Assembly: GCA_037962975.1 (NCBI GenBank)
Contig: CM075670.1
Location: forward strand, 155,748,501-155,812,500
Direction of reading: 5' to 3'
DNA length: 64,000 nt
Origin: Clitoria ternatea
Taxonomy: Eukaryota; Streptophyta; Magnoliopsida; Fabales; Fabaceae
Below, piece after piece: positions 44,519 through 57,300 of the stretch. The position numbers and the translations under genes are program-made. The first letter of the stretch is position 1. Each line of letters starts with the position of its first letter. The notes below the pieces were generated by a model. That model searched no databases. It saw only the letters and a list, made by a program, of their open reading frames with translations, and was not told the origin of the DNA.

Positions 44519-47500
44519 TCTAATTATAACAAACACTTAGGTGGTTGAGAATGATATAGTTCAATTGAAAAATCACACTTAAATTGAAAAACAAGGAAGA
44601 AAAAACTGAAAATAAGAAAATTAATATATAAAAAATTAACATACCTTAAAGTTTAATTGTATTGTGAACATTAATTGTTCTGTCAAGTGAGCTACTGTAG
44701 AATAAAATAATAGTATTACCAATTTGAAACTGATCCAACACATAATAAAAAGAGAAATAAATTACATTTCAATAGAGAATTAAGATGACTCTAATCAGTA
44801 AGGAAATCAAGGCAAAATAAGAAGTGTACCTATGTAGAAAAAAACCACAAACCACAAGTTTTAATTGTTCTAATTATTACTCTTATCCTAACATTTAAGT
44901 GCACCATAATTTCCTAACAAAAATGGAAAATTTTCTCTATTCTATGTTTTTAACATTACATATCCAAATAAATATGAAAATTTATACCATTCAATATCCA
45001 TTGCATCCTATTGTATTTCACCTATAATAAAATATATAAAAAACATGTTCTCCAAACTGATATAGATTAAAACATAATTCTATACATAGCGAAAAATGCT
45101 CTATCTCCTGTTATCGAATGCTGGTAAAAAATGTTTATGAGAAAATCATCAATTCATATGAAATTGTGTTGTCGTTTTGTTTGCAAGAGTGGTTAAGTTA
45201 GAGCAAGATAAAGAAAAGAAAAAGCAAAACTAGAATATTATTAAATTAAAATACATTCAACTTCAAGTATTATTGGAGTTCATGTTCACCATGAAAGGCA
45301 TCTGGTTCAAATAATCATCATTGTAAACTCCAAGCACAACTCAGATTCCAAGTTCTTTTCATGTTAGATTTTGGTCTCTTAGTAAGGATTAGAGCACATA
45401 CAAGTAATGAAGTTGCTAGACCAACTAGAGTAACTTTCAATTTTCTTAGTACATGCATGACCATAAACAGTGAAGACAAGAATTCTAGATTTGCCATTTC
45501 CCCAAGAACCAGATTCGTCATTTCCCCAACAACCCTCAATATGCAACATTGCTTTCCCCAATACCTAATGAAAAAACCCTTTTTAAGATTCTCAAATCAA
45601 CTTAACGAACTTCACAGAAAATCTCAAACCTACATGATTTTTTTTTTTTAACAAAAATGTCCAGACTTATAGGTTAGCAAATAAGGAAAGAAATATTCAG
45701 TTTAAGATTTATAACAAAAAACCACCAATAGATACATGAGTATTGAAGGATATCCTTCAAATATGATTTCATGGTTGTTCCTCTTCTATTCTTGCTGGTC
45801 GTGACCCTCTCTCACCCTCTTCTTATTGCATGTTTATTTTTATAAGTCTCGGGAGCGATCGGGACAAGTTAATCGGTGATTAGTAAATTTTCTAAAGCTT
45901 CGAAACCTTTCCTTCTTTAAAAATAACATCTTCTAATGAGGTAAGGGGAGTTTTCGTCCACTTTAATCCCTTAAAACTTCTTTTAAAATATTCATCTAAC
46001 CCCTGCTTACGCTCCTGCCAAGTTTTTTAAAATTTTGTTAAGCCAGCCAGTGTTTTTAGGAATTTTTGCTATTTTTTTGTAATGATTGCCAAGCTGTTGT
46101 GTGTGAATCTTTATTTAGAAGTGTTCTGCCACATTTCTTTGTATTCTACTCACACTCATGTACGCTCTGCCACGGTTCTAGAATATTCTGCCACCGTCGA
46201 TCATCGCTTGCAAGCTGTCGGGAGTTTTATCTTTATTTTTTTTATTTGGTCTGTAATCAATTAATTTAACTTTTATTTATTTCTGTACCTCCTGCCACTT
46301 GCATGTGTGATCTGCTCAAGCCTCGGAGGTTCTACCACTATTTTTGGGATGTCTGCTAAAGAACCAGGAGAACCGCCAATAAAATCGTGAGTTACGGGCA
46401 CCGCCTTTATTTTCCATATTTATTTTCCTTTTATTTTATTTTACTTATGCTTATGACGCCTAAAATAACTAGATTAAAAAGGATAATAAATATATCAATA
46501 AAATAAAATGAAGTTGGGTAAATTAATCATAATAAGGAAAAACGATAAAAACCGGTGTTAGCTAAGGCTAAAAGTAGATTTTATAAGAAATAATAATAAT
46601 AATATTAAGAAAAATATATGATTTTGAAAGTTTTATATTTAGTAAATTTTTGAAACTAAACGCTAGTTATATTTTACTTGTAATTACTAAAGGACACTAA
46701 AGAGTAAATAACGATAATATTTGGAAATGCATATAACTAAGGAATTTTTATAAGTACTAGTAAGTTCTATGGCTAAATAAATAGGATAAAACTATAGTTA
46801 AAAGTAATAGTTGCTTAATAGGGACATATTACTTTAGCTATATTAGGTATAGTTTTCTTTTTCTTATAAAAAGAAATATAATTGGAAGGTATTAGTAAAG
46901 ATATAACTAGTTGCGCTAAATTACCACTTATTAGGAATGCATTATAATTAATAAGGAATTAGAACAAAAAAAATTAATTATAGTAACGGTGGCAAATTAT
47001 AAAGAGGGTATATTACCTTAACAATATTAAGTTTGATATTGCACTAATAAGGATATATGTAAAAATATTAAGTAGAATTATAATTAGATACACTATATAG
47101 ATATTAGGAATGTTTTACGATTTCTAAGTAAATATTTAGTAGATAAAGAGGAATTATAAATACATTAGAATGAATATATCTACTTGCCTAATTTCTAAAA
47201 TAATCATATACATGTATATGAAAACTAAAAAGGGATATTTTCTGATTAGAAATAGTAATACTAAATAACATTGTATAAAGGCGTGATTTTGATGATTATA
47301 CTTGTATGATTGTACGTTGCTGATGAATGTGTAAAATCGTGATGACAAATATACTATGGAAAGACTATGAAATCTTAGGCGACGTCTTGGTATGGTCCTT
47401 GTTATGGAGATGGTAAGCTGGTAATGTGATGATGATGATAAATTGGGTTGAGAAGATTGTGCTATGAAGCAAATGAATTGCGTATGATGTATGATGGTAT

Positions 47501-47683
47501 ATGGTTTGGGCCACTTTGTCCTTTATTACCAAGGTTATGAAAAGACAAATTGAAAAGATAAATACAATGAGTTTGATTAAAATTATGAAGAGCCCAGTTA
47601 CCTTATTAAAATTTAAGTTTATAAGGAAAATTAGACCTTAATTCAATTAATTAGTTTATCTTTAACTATTACTAGTCAGTAAT
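44519..47683. other. AT-rich DNA, no gene recognised
   Basis: Short ORFs at 45318-45651 on both strands overlap each other. One minus-strand frame has a hydrophobic run (VTLVGLATSLLVCALIL) but no family I can name. 45830-46400 is less AT-rich, with recurrent ctgccac words, and may be a decayed repeat. 46400-47640 shows nothing supportable. Confidence 0.5.
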
Positions 47684-48769
47684 TGATCCAGGGTGGAAAA
47701 TAATGTTCAGGACGTGGTCCAAAAGCACTATGCCACGTCATTTGAAAAGGATGGCAAGGCTGTGATCGGAGTCCTAAGTTGTAGAGTGACTACGGACGTA
47801 TCTCTTAACCCTGGTCCACTATTGACAAACCAGACACTAAGTTAGAAGAGGTATGGGCAGCTTGACCCTGCAGACACTGTAGCAACGGTAAGTTAGGAAT
47901 ATGGTCAAATCACTTCCTAAACTAAGGTAAACACTATAAATACAACTCATTTATTATAGAAGAGAGTTGTGTTCTAATCTTGTAAGTCACCTCTGTAATA
48001 TCTTTTACCTAAGTATCTGTACTGACTTAAGCATCGGAGAATCTTCTGTAGGGGCACCTCCAGAGTGGTTCTTTACTTTGGGATGGGTTGAGCATCAACA
48101 ACTACCTATACTTAAGGAACCTTGGATTCCCACTGAACCTAGGTGTAAAATACCGTACTCCATTGAGGTGGTGTAAAATTGAGTGATAGAGAGGTAACTA
48201 CGGTCAGGGAACATTACCTCTGACCCCGGTCAAGACCATTAACCCTTGACCCCGGTTCTTGAACAGAACATTGGCACGCCAGATGGGACTGCGTAAATTT
48301 GAGTCCTGCATCGCACTAAACAGAAGTCATGGAGCGCCCAAGAGGAGATGAAACCCCGGAAGGACATGTCCAGAATGTAGCATGAACGTTGGATTATAAT
48401 GAAGGCATAGTAGAAACCCCTGGGACGGTGTTCAGGACTCAAGCTGTAGTACGTCTAGACCCTAAGGATGAAATTATAAGGCAGCTGCGCAAGGAGAACA
48501 AGCACTACGAAGGGAAAATTGAAGTGGTGAGTAGAGGCAGCCTGAGAATCTCTATCAGCAGGAAAGGTCCTTAACATATGTATATGACGAGCAGGAATCT
48601 ATGCATAGGACTTAAGAGATGAGTAGCCAAAGGAGGGCAGCGCATCACGGCAGAGGGGGTGAGTACTGGTTCAGAATCCCGTTCACTAGAAGGATGATGA
48701 GTATCCGAATACCAAGACACCTCCAAACCCCACAGCCGTTGTCTGTTGGGAAAAATACTGGGGAGTCAG
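47684..48769 (+). mobile_element. Ty3/gypsy remnant, Tat-like: 5' LTR, primer site and gag start
   Basis: A likely 5' LTR runs 47684-48270 (tgatccagg to gaacagaaca), with a TATA-like actataaatac at 47932-47942. A primer site tggcacgccagatgggac follows at 48272-48289, a form common in Tat/Ogre-type elements. The gag ATG at 48329 gives MERPRGDETPEGHVQ, a TGA at 48383-48385, then DYNEGIVETPGTVF and LDPKDEIIRQLRKEN. A gag-like patch RIPFTRRMMSIRIPRHLQTP lies at 48676-48740 in another frame. The element is cut at 48769 by the copia derivative. The left LTR edge is judged only from TG...CA. Confidence 0.6.
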
Positions 48770-49876
48770 TGTTGGTGTATGCACTACAAGCTATTAATGT
48801 ATCAATTTTAACTTATCAATAAAATTAGTATTTTCAGTTTTAGACTAATGCTATTTATCCTGGAATAATAGGTCATATGAAAATTATTCCTAAAACGTCC
48901 CTAATCAAGTATTTACATGGGAACATGTAAATACATTAAGATTAGTGTGTGAATGTACTGATGATTTGATCTCATAAATCATGGATATATGATATCAATT
49001 CTTTACACGGGTACACATTAAGAGTAATGTTGTACTGGACAGACCCACCATGAGAACGTTGCATGGATCGTTACATGAGTGTCATAAACGGTTCTCAATG
49101 TGATAATGGTATATAGTCCTTCGACCTGAAGTCACTATGATTCCTACATAAGGAGTTTATTATTTTAATACAATCAAACGTTATCTGTAATAAGATGACC
49201 ATAAAGATTGTGATTAGGCAATAGATAAATTATGCAGAGGGATGTGAGTGATGTAGATAGAATTTGTCTCTCCTATGTGACATGAGTAATATCTATGGGC
49301 CACTTGATGGAGTGAGACTAATGAAATGCATGACCATGCTAGGACGAATAAATATTAGATATTTATTCTATAAAGTCTACTCTGGTATCAAGTAAAATGA
49401 ATTAGGCCATACAAGGATGACGACGACCATGCCTTGGGCCCAATTAGATATCGTGACAAAAGGAATAAATATATAAAATAATTATCACTTATAGGTCATG
49501 TCGATGATAAATAATATTCGGACATAATGATGTATTGCTAGATACCGCTCTTATTTTATATTAATAATAAAATAGTTTATTATTAATATAACCGAATATT
49601 TTACCTATAGGGTCACACACATAGAGTAAGCCCACCAGAGGATAGTTTTATTTTAGTTGGACTGAAAATAAAACTATTTGGGCCTAACTCATTTAAAATA
49701 AGTCAGGAGCCCAATGTTTAATGAGAGCTCAGGTCAAGACCTAAGCCTATATATAGAGCATGAGATGCTCATAGGCTGCTGCTCAGAAATTAGACCATAA
49801 ACAAATTTTTGTACTAGCATTCGGAGCTCTGTTTTTCTGGTGGGAGTGTTCATGTGGACTCTGGAGAAAGGATTCA
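48770..49876 (+). repeat. 5' LTR of the copia derivative, 3' truncated
   Basis: About 1.1 kb. It parallels 50410-50708 plus 62978-63830. Homology ends near ggtgggagtgttcatgtgga at about 49838-49858, after which RNase H coding DNA begins. The LTR tail (ttcaagaggtaatcc in the other copy) is missing. Confidence 0.8.
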
Positions 49877-50395
49877 TTCTTGATATATGGAGGGGAAGAA
49901 GAGCTCATTGTAAAAGGTTACACTGATGCTAGCTTCCAAACTGATAACGATGACTCAAGATTACAATCTGGGTACGTGTTTTGTCTAAATGGTGGCGCTG
50001 TAAGCTGGAAGAGTTCAAAGCAAGAGACAGTTGCTGATTCTACTACAGAGTCTGAGTATATTTCTGCCTCAAATGCTGCAAAAGAGGCAGTATGGATCAA
50101 GAAGTTCATAACAGAACTTGGGATTGTTCCTAGCATTGTGGACCCTATAAGTCTCTACTGTGACAATAGTGGAGCAATCGCACAAGCTAAGGAACCTAGA
50201 TCACATCAACGATCTAAGCATATACTTAGGCGATTTCATCTCATTCGAGAGATCCTTGACCGAGGAGATGTAAAGATATATAAGGTGCATACTGATGAGA
50301 ATATTGTTGACCCACTCATAAAACCTCTTACACAACAAAAACATGAGGGGCACACTAGATCATTAGGCATTAGGCAAATGTCTGATTGGCTCTAG
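49877..50395 (+). pseudogene. Copia RNase H fragment
   Basis: Reads GYTDASFQTDNDDSRLQSGY, GGAVSWKSSKQETVADSTTE, SEYISASNAAKEAVW, LYCDNSGAIAQAKEPRSHQR, SKHILRRFHLIREI, and KVHTDENIVDPLIKPL to a TAG at 50393-50395. These are the conserved RNase H blocks with catalytic Asp and Glu. No stop or shift occurs, but gag, protease, integrase and reverse transcriptase are absent because of the internal deletion. The purine tract and second LTR follow within 15 bp. Confidence 0.9.
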
Positions 50396-50397
50396 TG

Positions 50398-50409
50398 CAA
50401 GTGGGAGAT
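50398..50409 (+). other. Polypurine tract of the copia derivative
   Basis: caagtgggagat directly before the LTR start tgttggtg. Confidence 0.7.
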
Positions 50410-50708
50410 TGTTGGTGTATGCACTATGAGCTTTTATGCTTTTTCATTTGTATCATTTTTCTGTTTATCAATAAAATAAAAATTTCAGTTTAAAATTGTT
50501 TTAAAACGTATTTAGCCTAGGAGTAATAGGTCATATAAAAGTTATTCCTAAAATGTCCCTAGTCAAGTATTTACATGGGGACATGTAAATACACTAAGAC
50601 TAATGTGTGAGTGTACTGATGACCTGATCTCACAGATCACAGATATAGATGATATCAAGTCTTCACACGGGTACACATTAAGAGTAATGATGTACTGGAC
50701 AGACCCAC
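50410..50708 (+). repeat. 3' LTR of the copia derivative, first half
   Basis: Broken at 50708 by the Tekay-like insertion; cccac (50704-50708) is the target duplication. Confidence 0.9.
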
Positions 50709-51061
50709 TGTGATACCCCAAAAATAGAGGTAAATTTTTTCACGATTTTATTATTATTAATCTATGAAACGTATGAGTGGTGAAGTCATTTATCAATTAC
50801 CCTGGATCTATCAGAGACCTATCTCATATATGAAGATATGAGAAGGTAGGTTAAAGAAATTAACTCTTAAGAAATCCATAATTAATAATAAGTGAAGTAT
50901 CTTTAGTAAAATAATATTATGGAATTAAATTCTTAAGAGATCACTCATTTGAAATTAAGAAGCCAAGGTTATCCCAAAGTGTTCATAAAGTAGGATGGAA
51001 TCATGGATTAATATGAAGGCAATGGAAATAACCTGTTTAAAACATTTTGGGAGAATCAGGT

Positions 51062-51620
51062 CCCCCTCGCTCAAGCGAAATCCCAGTTCGCTTGAGCGAG
51101 CTTCGCATAGCATGCTTAGGCGAATCATTAAATGCTGAGCGAAAGAAGAAAATGAAGGTTCAGGGGTCACTTCGCTCAAGCGAACCCCAACTCGCTTGAG
51201 CGAGTATTGCAATCCTCGCTTGGGCGAAGCCAGCGAGCGTAAGGCGAAAAACGCCCAGAACCCATTCCACGCTCACTCGCTCGGGCGAAACCATCCCCGC
51301 TTAAGCGAGATTACTCCCGAGAGCAATTCCTGATAAACCCGAGAGCAAAACCTGAGACCAAAACCCTCTCGCTTGGGCGAATCCCCAGCTCGCCTGAGCG
51401 AACACCAACCAAAATCCAAACTCTAATTCTAATGTAATTTCGCTTACGCGACTCGCTCATTCGCTTGAGCGAAAATGGAATAATGGCCCAACACTGAAGC
51501 TGGGACGATCTCGCTTGAGCGAGTCCCATTCTCGCCTAAGCGAGAACCATCCAGAATCCGAAAATTGATACAGGGGCATTCTCGCTTGAGCGAGAAGCCC
51601 TCTCGCTTGAGCGAGTTTGA
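51062..51620. repeat. Dispersed CGCTTGAGCG near-palindromes in the LTR
   Basis: Around twenty copies of tcgcttgagcgag or variants (cgcttgggcga, cgctcaagcga, cgcttaagcga), both as singles and in facing pairs, spaced about 20-60 bp. The consensus is nearly self-complementary. The last two copies are 21 bp apart. The minus-strand ORFs here read as SLKRE-type repeats and are artefacts. Confidence 0.9.
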
Positions 51621-52290
51621 CAGAAAAACAGGGGAAATGCAGAAATCACCCAACTCTCTACACCAAAACTCATTCTAATCAACTTTACTCAATTTCAACA
51701 CTTCATATATATCATATTACACATTTAGAACTTGTTCTAATAAATCATTCTTGTAAATTTCCATTATAACTCATCTATTGTATGAATCAAATCATTAACT
51801 CTTCCATTTCATAAGTCTAACATTCCACATATAAACTTCATTCATTCATCAAGATATGGAGAGTTTCATCATTCATTCATTCACAGGGTCATGATTGAAA
51901 ATGAGTCATAGACAAAAGATCTCATTTTCCTCCATGACCTCCCAAACTCATCATTCATACAATTATCCATTCTAAATCCACACTATACCAACATACATTG
52001 TACTATATACATTACATCTATTCCACATATCTATGTAAACCAAAATATTACCGGCCAAGGCATTCTTTACCAAAGAGGGGCCTTCTTCACACTTCTCCTC
52101 TACAACAGCTCCAAAGCATTACCTACAACACAGGAGCTAAAAAGATATACCACAGAGAGAGTGAGTATACTTTCTCAATGATGAAAACTTAAAATTTATG
52201 ATAATATATACATGAATACAATATAAACATCATCTATAAAAAAAAAACTTAAATCCATACTAATCATCAAGTATCAATTTTCTAAACATA

Positions 52291-52293
<3 letters not shown>

Positions 52294-52326
<33 letters not shown>
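52294..52326. repeat. (AT)n microsatellite
   Basis: About 16 at units; the equivalent tract in the other LTR at 60899-60921 is shorter. Confidence 0.9.
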
Positions 52327-52329
<3 letters not shown>

Positions 52330-52539
52330 CCCTTTTAATTCACAAGAACAAGTCGTCCACTAATGTAATTCACAGTTGGTTTCAACAGTAAGGTCCATTC
52401 ATTTTTCACACGTTTCACTCACCAGGATATCATTCCATGCCACATTCTTATGGCTAACATACCTTCTTATGTTTTAAAAAGGCATATGCACAGACCAACT
52501 ATCATTACAACAGAGACCTCAACCACTTAAATGCACATC

Positions 52540-52790
52540 GTCACTCCAGGATATACCCTTCGTGGCACCCCGGAAGGTGATATATTCTTCAATTTACAAT
52601 ATCCTCATCACTCCAGGTTTAACCCTTCGTGGCACCCCGCAAGGTGATATACTCATCAATTTACAATATCATTATCATCACTCAGGGATATACCCTTCAT
52701 GGCACCCCGCAAGGTGTTATGTTCAACAATTAAACCATCATCATCACTCCGGGTCATACCCGTCGTGGCACCCCGCAAGGTGTTATATTC
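52540..52790 (+). repeat. LTR tandem block, 'gtggcaccccgcaaggtg' units
   Basis: Four units of about 60-66 bp, each with tcatcactcc-gg, acccttcgtgg and caccccgcaaggtg. Some match the tata-containing 3' part. Part of the 3' LTR. Confidence 0.9.
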
Positions 52791-54306
52791 AATAATATCA
52801 TAACATGATCATCACATGATATGCCATTCATAGCCTAAAAAGATCTCAATCCACGATCAATCATTTTAGGCACCAAATTCAAATCCATATCACAAACACA
52901 TGATATTACTTTCATTCAAGTAGACATGCCACATTACATCATCATATACATTATCAACATACATGTTCTCATACATTTAGAAAATATACCCCCTCTCCTA
53001 CCTCAAGAGAAGTAGACCTCTGGGGTTGATGTTCCCGCCTCACCAGTATTGCCAAGCCCTACACCAACCAATTACAGGGCCACATCAATTATTCATTCAA
53101 ACACCAATTCAATATACATATACGTAGGTGTACACATGATTCCTATCATGTGAAAACTATTTACCAATTTCATTCGTTTGCCTACTTAGGCTTCAGGAAT
53201 TCCTTTCCTTAAATTACAATCCCTTAATATCAAAGGCTACAACCTAATTATTAGGTTATTCCATCTAGTAAGATCTCCACCAACACCTTGGTGAGTTTCC
53301 CACCTATTATGACTTCAAATCAACTTTATCATCATTTAATGTATCCACCACATCACTTATAATATTCTTCCCATCAACAAATGTTAACTTTTTCAATAAA
53401 TGTTATCCTTTTCAATATTTTACTTTTCCTCCTAAAATTCAAGTTTAAGGTTTTCACCAACCCACCAACCTTCATAAATGCTCATATACCTCCTTCTTTT
53501 CCCACTATAGTTATAACTACCTCATTAATCACTCATAAGCTTGTATTTATGTCAACTTATCTTTAGATTTCCACTTTTGAACTTTCCTCAACATTTCTCA
53601 TACATTTATTATGTTCTAACACCAAAACTTCAACTAATCTTCAACTTTATACTTATATACATGGAAAATGGTCATAATCTTACCTCAAGAGAAGAAAAGA
53701 GTGAGTTTGCAAAAGATGAAGAGGTTCACCCGAATTTGAGGAGGAAGGAGGAGGAAATACTTTAGTTTCCAAACTTTCTTGAAGTCTCTAAAGGTTATTA
53801 ATGGAGAAAGAAGAGATATCTCCTTTTAATTTAGAATTCAAGGGCAAGAGGAAGGTGAATTATGAAGAAGAAAAGAGATATGAAGAAGAAGATAAGAAGA
53901 AGAGTGTCTACGTGAGGGAGAAGAGTGCAACCGCCTTTTGAATGGAAAAAAAATGGGAATTTAATGTTTAAATTATTAATCCTTCATTAACTCTTCCGTT
54001 TTTTAACAAACAGGTTCGCCGTTCGGGCCCAAAACATATTCTAAAAATTATTCAAAATATAAATTCGGAATCCCAATAACATTATCTACGGCCCTGACCA
54101 ATGGCATCTCAATCGAAGATACTTGGTCTGACACCTATATTTTATCCGGGTCAGTTTTCAGCTCATCTGACCACCATAATTCACCAGCAGTTTCAAAAAC
54201 CTTGTTTAAGTCATTTCAAGAATTTTGGGATATTTATTAGCCCAAAGTTAATTATCCAACATTTATTTTCGTAATTTATCTTCCTATTTTAAAAAAATTC
54301 GGGGTG

Positions 54307-57300
54307 TTACAATCCACTCCCCCTAAAAGAAATTTCGTCCTCGAAATTCAGCTTACCGGATTCAAATGCATGAGGGTACCACTTACGGATATCGTCCTCG
54401 CGTTCCCAAGTAAGTGTTTCCACGTCTCCATGCTTCCATGCCACCTTTACTAATGGTACCATCTTATTCCGTAGTCTCTTCACGGAATACTCAACAATAT
54501 GAACAGAAACGGGAAGAATGGATAAGTCATCCTGCACCTCAAGATCATCTACAGAGATCACGTGCTGAGGATCATGTACATACTTCCTTAACTGAGACAC
54601 GTGGAATACATTATGAAGATTTGCAAGCTGTGGAGGGAGTGCAATTCAATATGCGACGTCTCCAATCCGCTCCAAAATCTCATAGGGTCCAATGAATTTA
54701 GGGCTTAGTTTCTTGCTCTTCAAGGCTCTTCCTATACCTTTATCACGCGAAACTCGTAATAACACATGATCGCCGACTTGAAATTCTAGTGGATTTCTTC
54801 TTTTATCATAATAGCTCTTCTGTCGGTCTTGTGCAATTTTCATCTTTTCCCGGATCATCTTGATCTGCTCGGTAGTTTCTTCAATAATTTCAGGTCCTAA
54901 GGCTAGATTCTCACCAACTTCAAGCCAACATAAAGGAGTTCGACACCTCCTTCCGTATAATGCCTCGTATGGTGTCATACCAATACTAGAATGAAAACTG
55001 TTATTGTAAGTGAATTCGATCAGAGGTAAATATTTTTCCCACGAACTGCCATGCTCCAAAACACAAGCACGTAGTAAGTCTTCAAGACTTTGAATAGTTC
55101 TCTCAGACTGCCCATCGGTCTGGGGATGATATGCCGAACTTAGCTTCAGTTTTGAACCCATCGTCTCATGTAAGCTTCCCCAAAATCGGGAAGTAAATCG
55201 GGGGTCACGATCAGAAATAATGCTTGACGGCACACCATGTAATCTCACAATTTCTCGAATGTACAACTGTGCTAGATCTTGCAAAGAGCTCTCCATACTG
55301 ATTGGCAAGAAATGGGCACTCTTTGTCAAACGATCCACAATCACCCATATTCCATCACATCTAGACCTCGTTCTTGGTAATCCAGACACAAAATCCATGG
55401 CAATCGCGTCCCACTTCCAAACAGGGATATCAAGTGGCCTCAAAGTACCTGAAGGTCTTTGGTGTTCCACCTTCGCCTCCTGACAAGTAAGGCAAGAAGC
55501 TACAAAGTTAGCAACATCACGTTTCATTCCGGGCCACCAAAAGTTCTTCTTTATATCGCGATACATCTTAGTTACACTAGGGTGGATACTAAACATGCTT
55601 TTATGTGCTTCCTCCAGCACTGTGCGTCTCAAATCACCGAATGAAGGTACATACACACGACCTTTTATTCGCCATATACTATCAACGCCTTCCACAAGGA
55701 ATAGATTTTTCCCATTATCCTGAGATCTTCTTACCTCTTGTAAATAATCATCATCTTTTTGTTTCTCTTTCACAAGTTCCATAAACTCATTACTTATTTT
55801 CAAGGTAGCAAAACATAACTTCTTGGAGGATTGAACTTCGGTCCCAACATTCAAATTCTAAAATTCTTCAATTAATTCAAGCTCTTTGACCATCATGGTT
55901 GATATATGCAAGGATTTCCAACTAAGAGCATCGGCAACAACATTAGCTTTTCCCGGGTGGTACATCAATTTAAAGTCATAATCCTTCAAGAATTCCACCC
56001 ATCTTCTTTGTCGCATATTCAATTCTTTTTGGTCGAAAAGATATTTCAAACTTTTGTGGTCACTGTAAACCACAAATCTCGAACTATACAAATAATGACG
56101 CCAAATCTTCAAGGCAAACACAACCGCAGCCAACTCCAAATCATGAGTTGGGTAATTAACCTCATGAGGTCGCAACTGGCGTGAAGCATAAGCTATTACA
56201 CGTTCTTTCTGCATTAGCACGCATCCAAGTCCATGCTTGGAAGCATCACAATACACTACAAACTCTTCTTGTAAGTCAGGCAACGCTAAGATAGGAGCAG
56301 AAGTCAGTCTCATTTTTAACTCCTCAAAGCATTTCTCACATTCAACCGTCCATACAAAAGGTTGGTTCTTCTTTGTCAAATTTGTCAAAGGTCTTGCAAG
56401 ACGAGAGAAACCTTCAATGAACCTTCGATAATAACCCGCAAGTCCAAGAAAACTTCGGATTTCAGTAACCGTCGTAGGTCTCGACCATGCCATAACGGCT
56501 TCAACCTTTGAAGGATCCACCGAAATACCATCCTCGGATATTACATGTCCAAGGAACTGGACGCTCGTCATCCAGAATTCACATTTAGAGAGCTTGGCAT
56601 ACAACTGGTTCTCTCTAAGAATGTTCAGTACCACTCTTAAGTGTTCTTCATGTTCTTCGCGACTCTTGGAATATACCAGGATATCATCGATAAACACCAC
56701 AACAAAACGATCTAGGTATTTATGGAAGATGTGATTCATGTAACTCATGAATACCGCTGGAGCATTAGTAACTCCAAATGGCATCACGACATACTCGTAG
56801 TGGCCATATCGCGTCCTAAATGCAGTCTTGGGAATATCTTCGGCTCTCACCCGAATTTGATGATAACCGGAACGTAAATCAATTTTCGAAAATACCACCG
56901 TACCTCTCAATTGATCCAACAGATCATCAATACAAGGTAAAGGATATCTATTCTTTATCGTCAACTTGTTCAATTGGCGGTAGTCTACACACAACCGCAT
57001 GGTTCCATCCTTTTTCTTAACTAACAAAACAGGAGCTCCCCAGGGTGACACACTGGGTCGAACAAATTCCCTCTCAAGCAGCTCCTCAACTTGCTTCTTT
57101 AGTTCAACTAACTCTATAAGAGACATCCTATATGGAGCAATAGACACTGGTTCGGCACCAGGTACAAGGTCAATAGCAAACTCAACCTCCCGTGGAGGTG
57201 GTAAGCCAGGGATTTCATCAGGAAACATATCCGGAAATTCAGACACCACGGGGATATTAGTGGGACCGGGATTACTTGTCCCATCAGTAAGAGATAACAA

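Larger units (their letters stand above)
50709..54311 (-). repeat. 3' LTR of the Tekay-like element
   Basis: Ends TGTGATACCCC and GGGGTGTTACA on +. Contains palindrome-rich DNA (51062-51620), an (at)n tract (52294-52326) and a tandem block (52540-52790). Confidence 0.95.

Noticed and set aside
45318..45651. Possible zinc-finger or membrane protein gene
   Set aside because: Overlapping frames on both strands, no complete Cys pattern and no neighbouring exons; only one hydrophobic run.
51062..51620. CRISPR-like array of short repeats
   Set aside because: Words are irregularly spaced, vary in sequence and orientation, and lie in a plant LTR; there are no cas genes.
51311..51653. Repetitive SLKRE-type small proteins (also at 60013-60258)
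   Set aside because: Frames through the palindromic words and present in both LTRs; no start context or conservation evidence.
52562..52795. HHHHSGSYPSWHPARC-type repeat protein (also at 61157-61456)
   Set aside because: Translation of the LTR tandem block; no gene structure.
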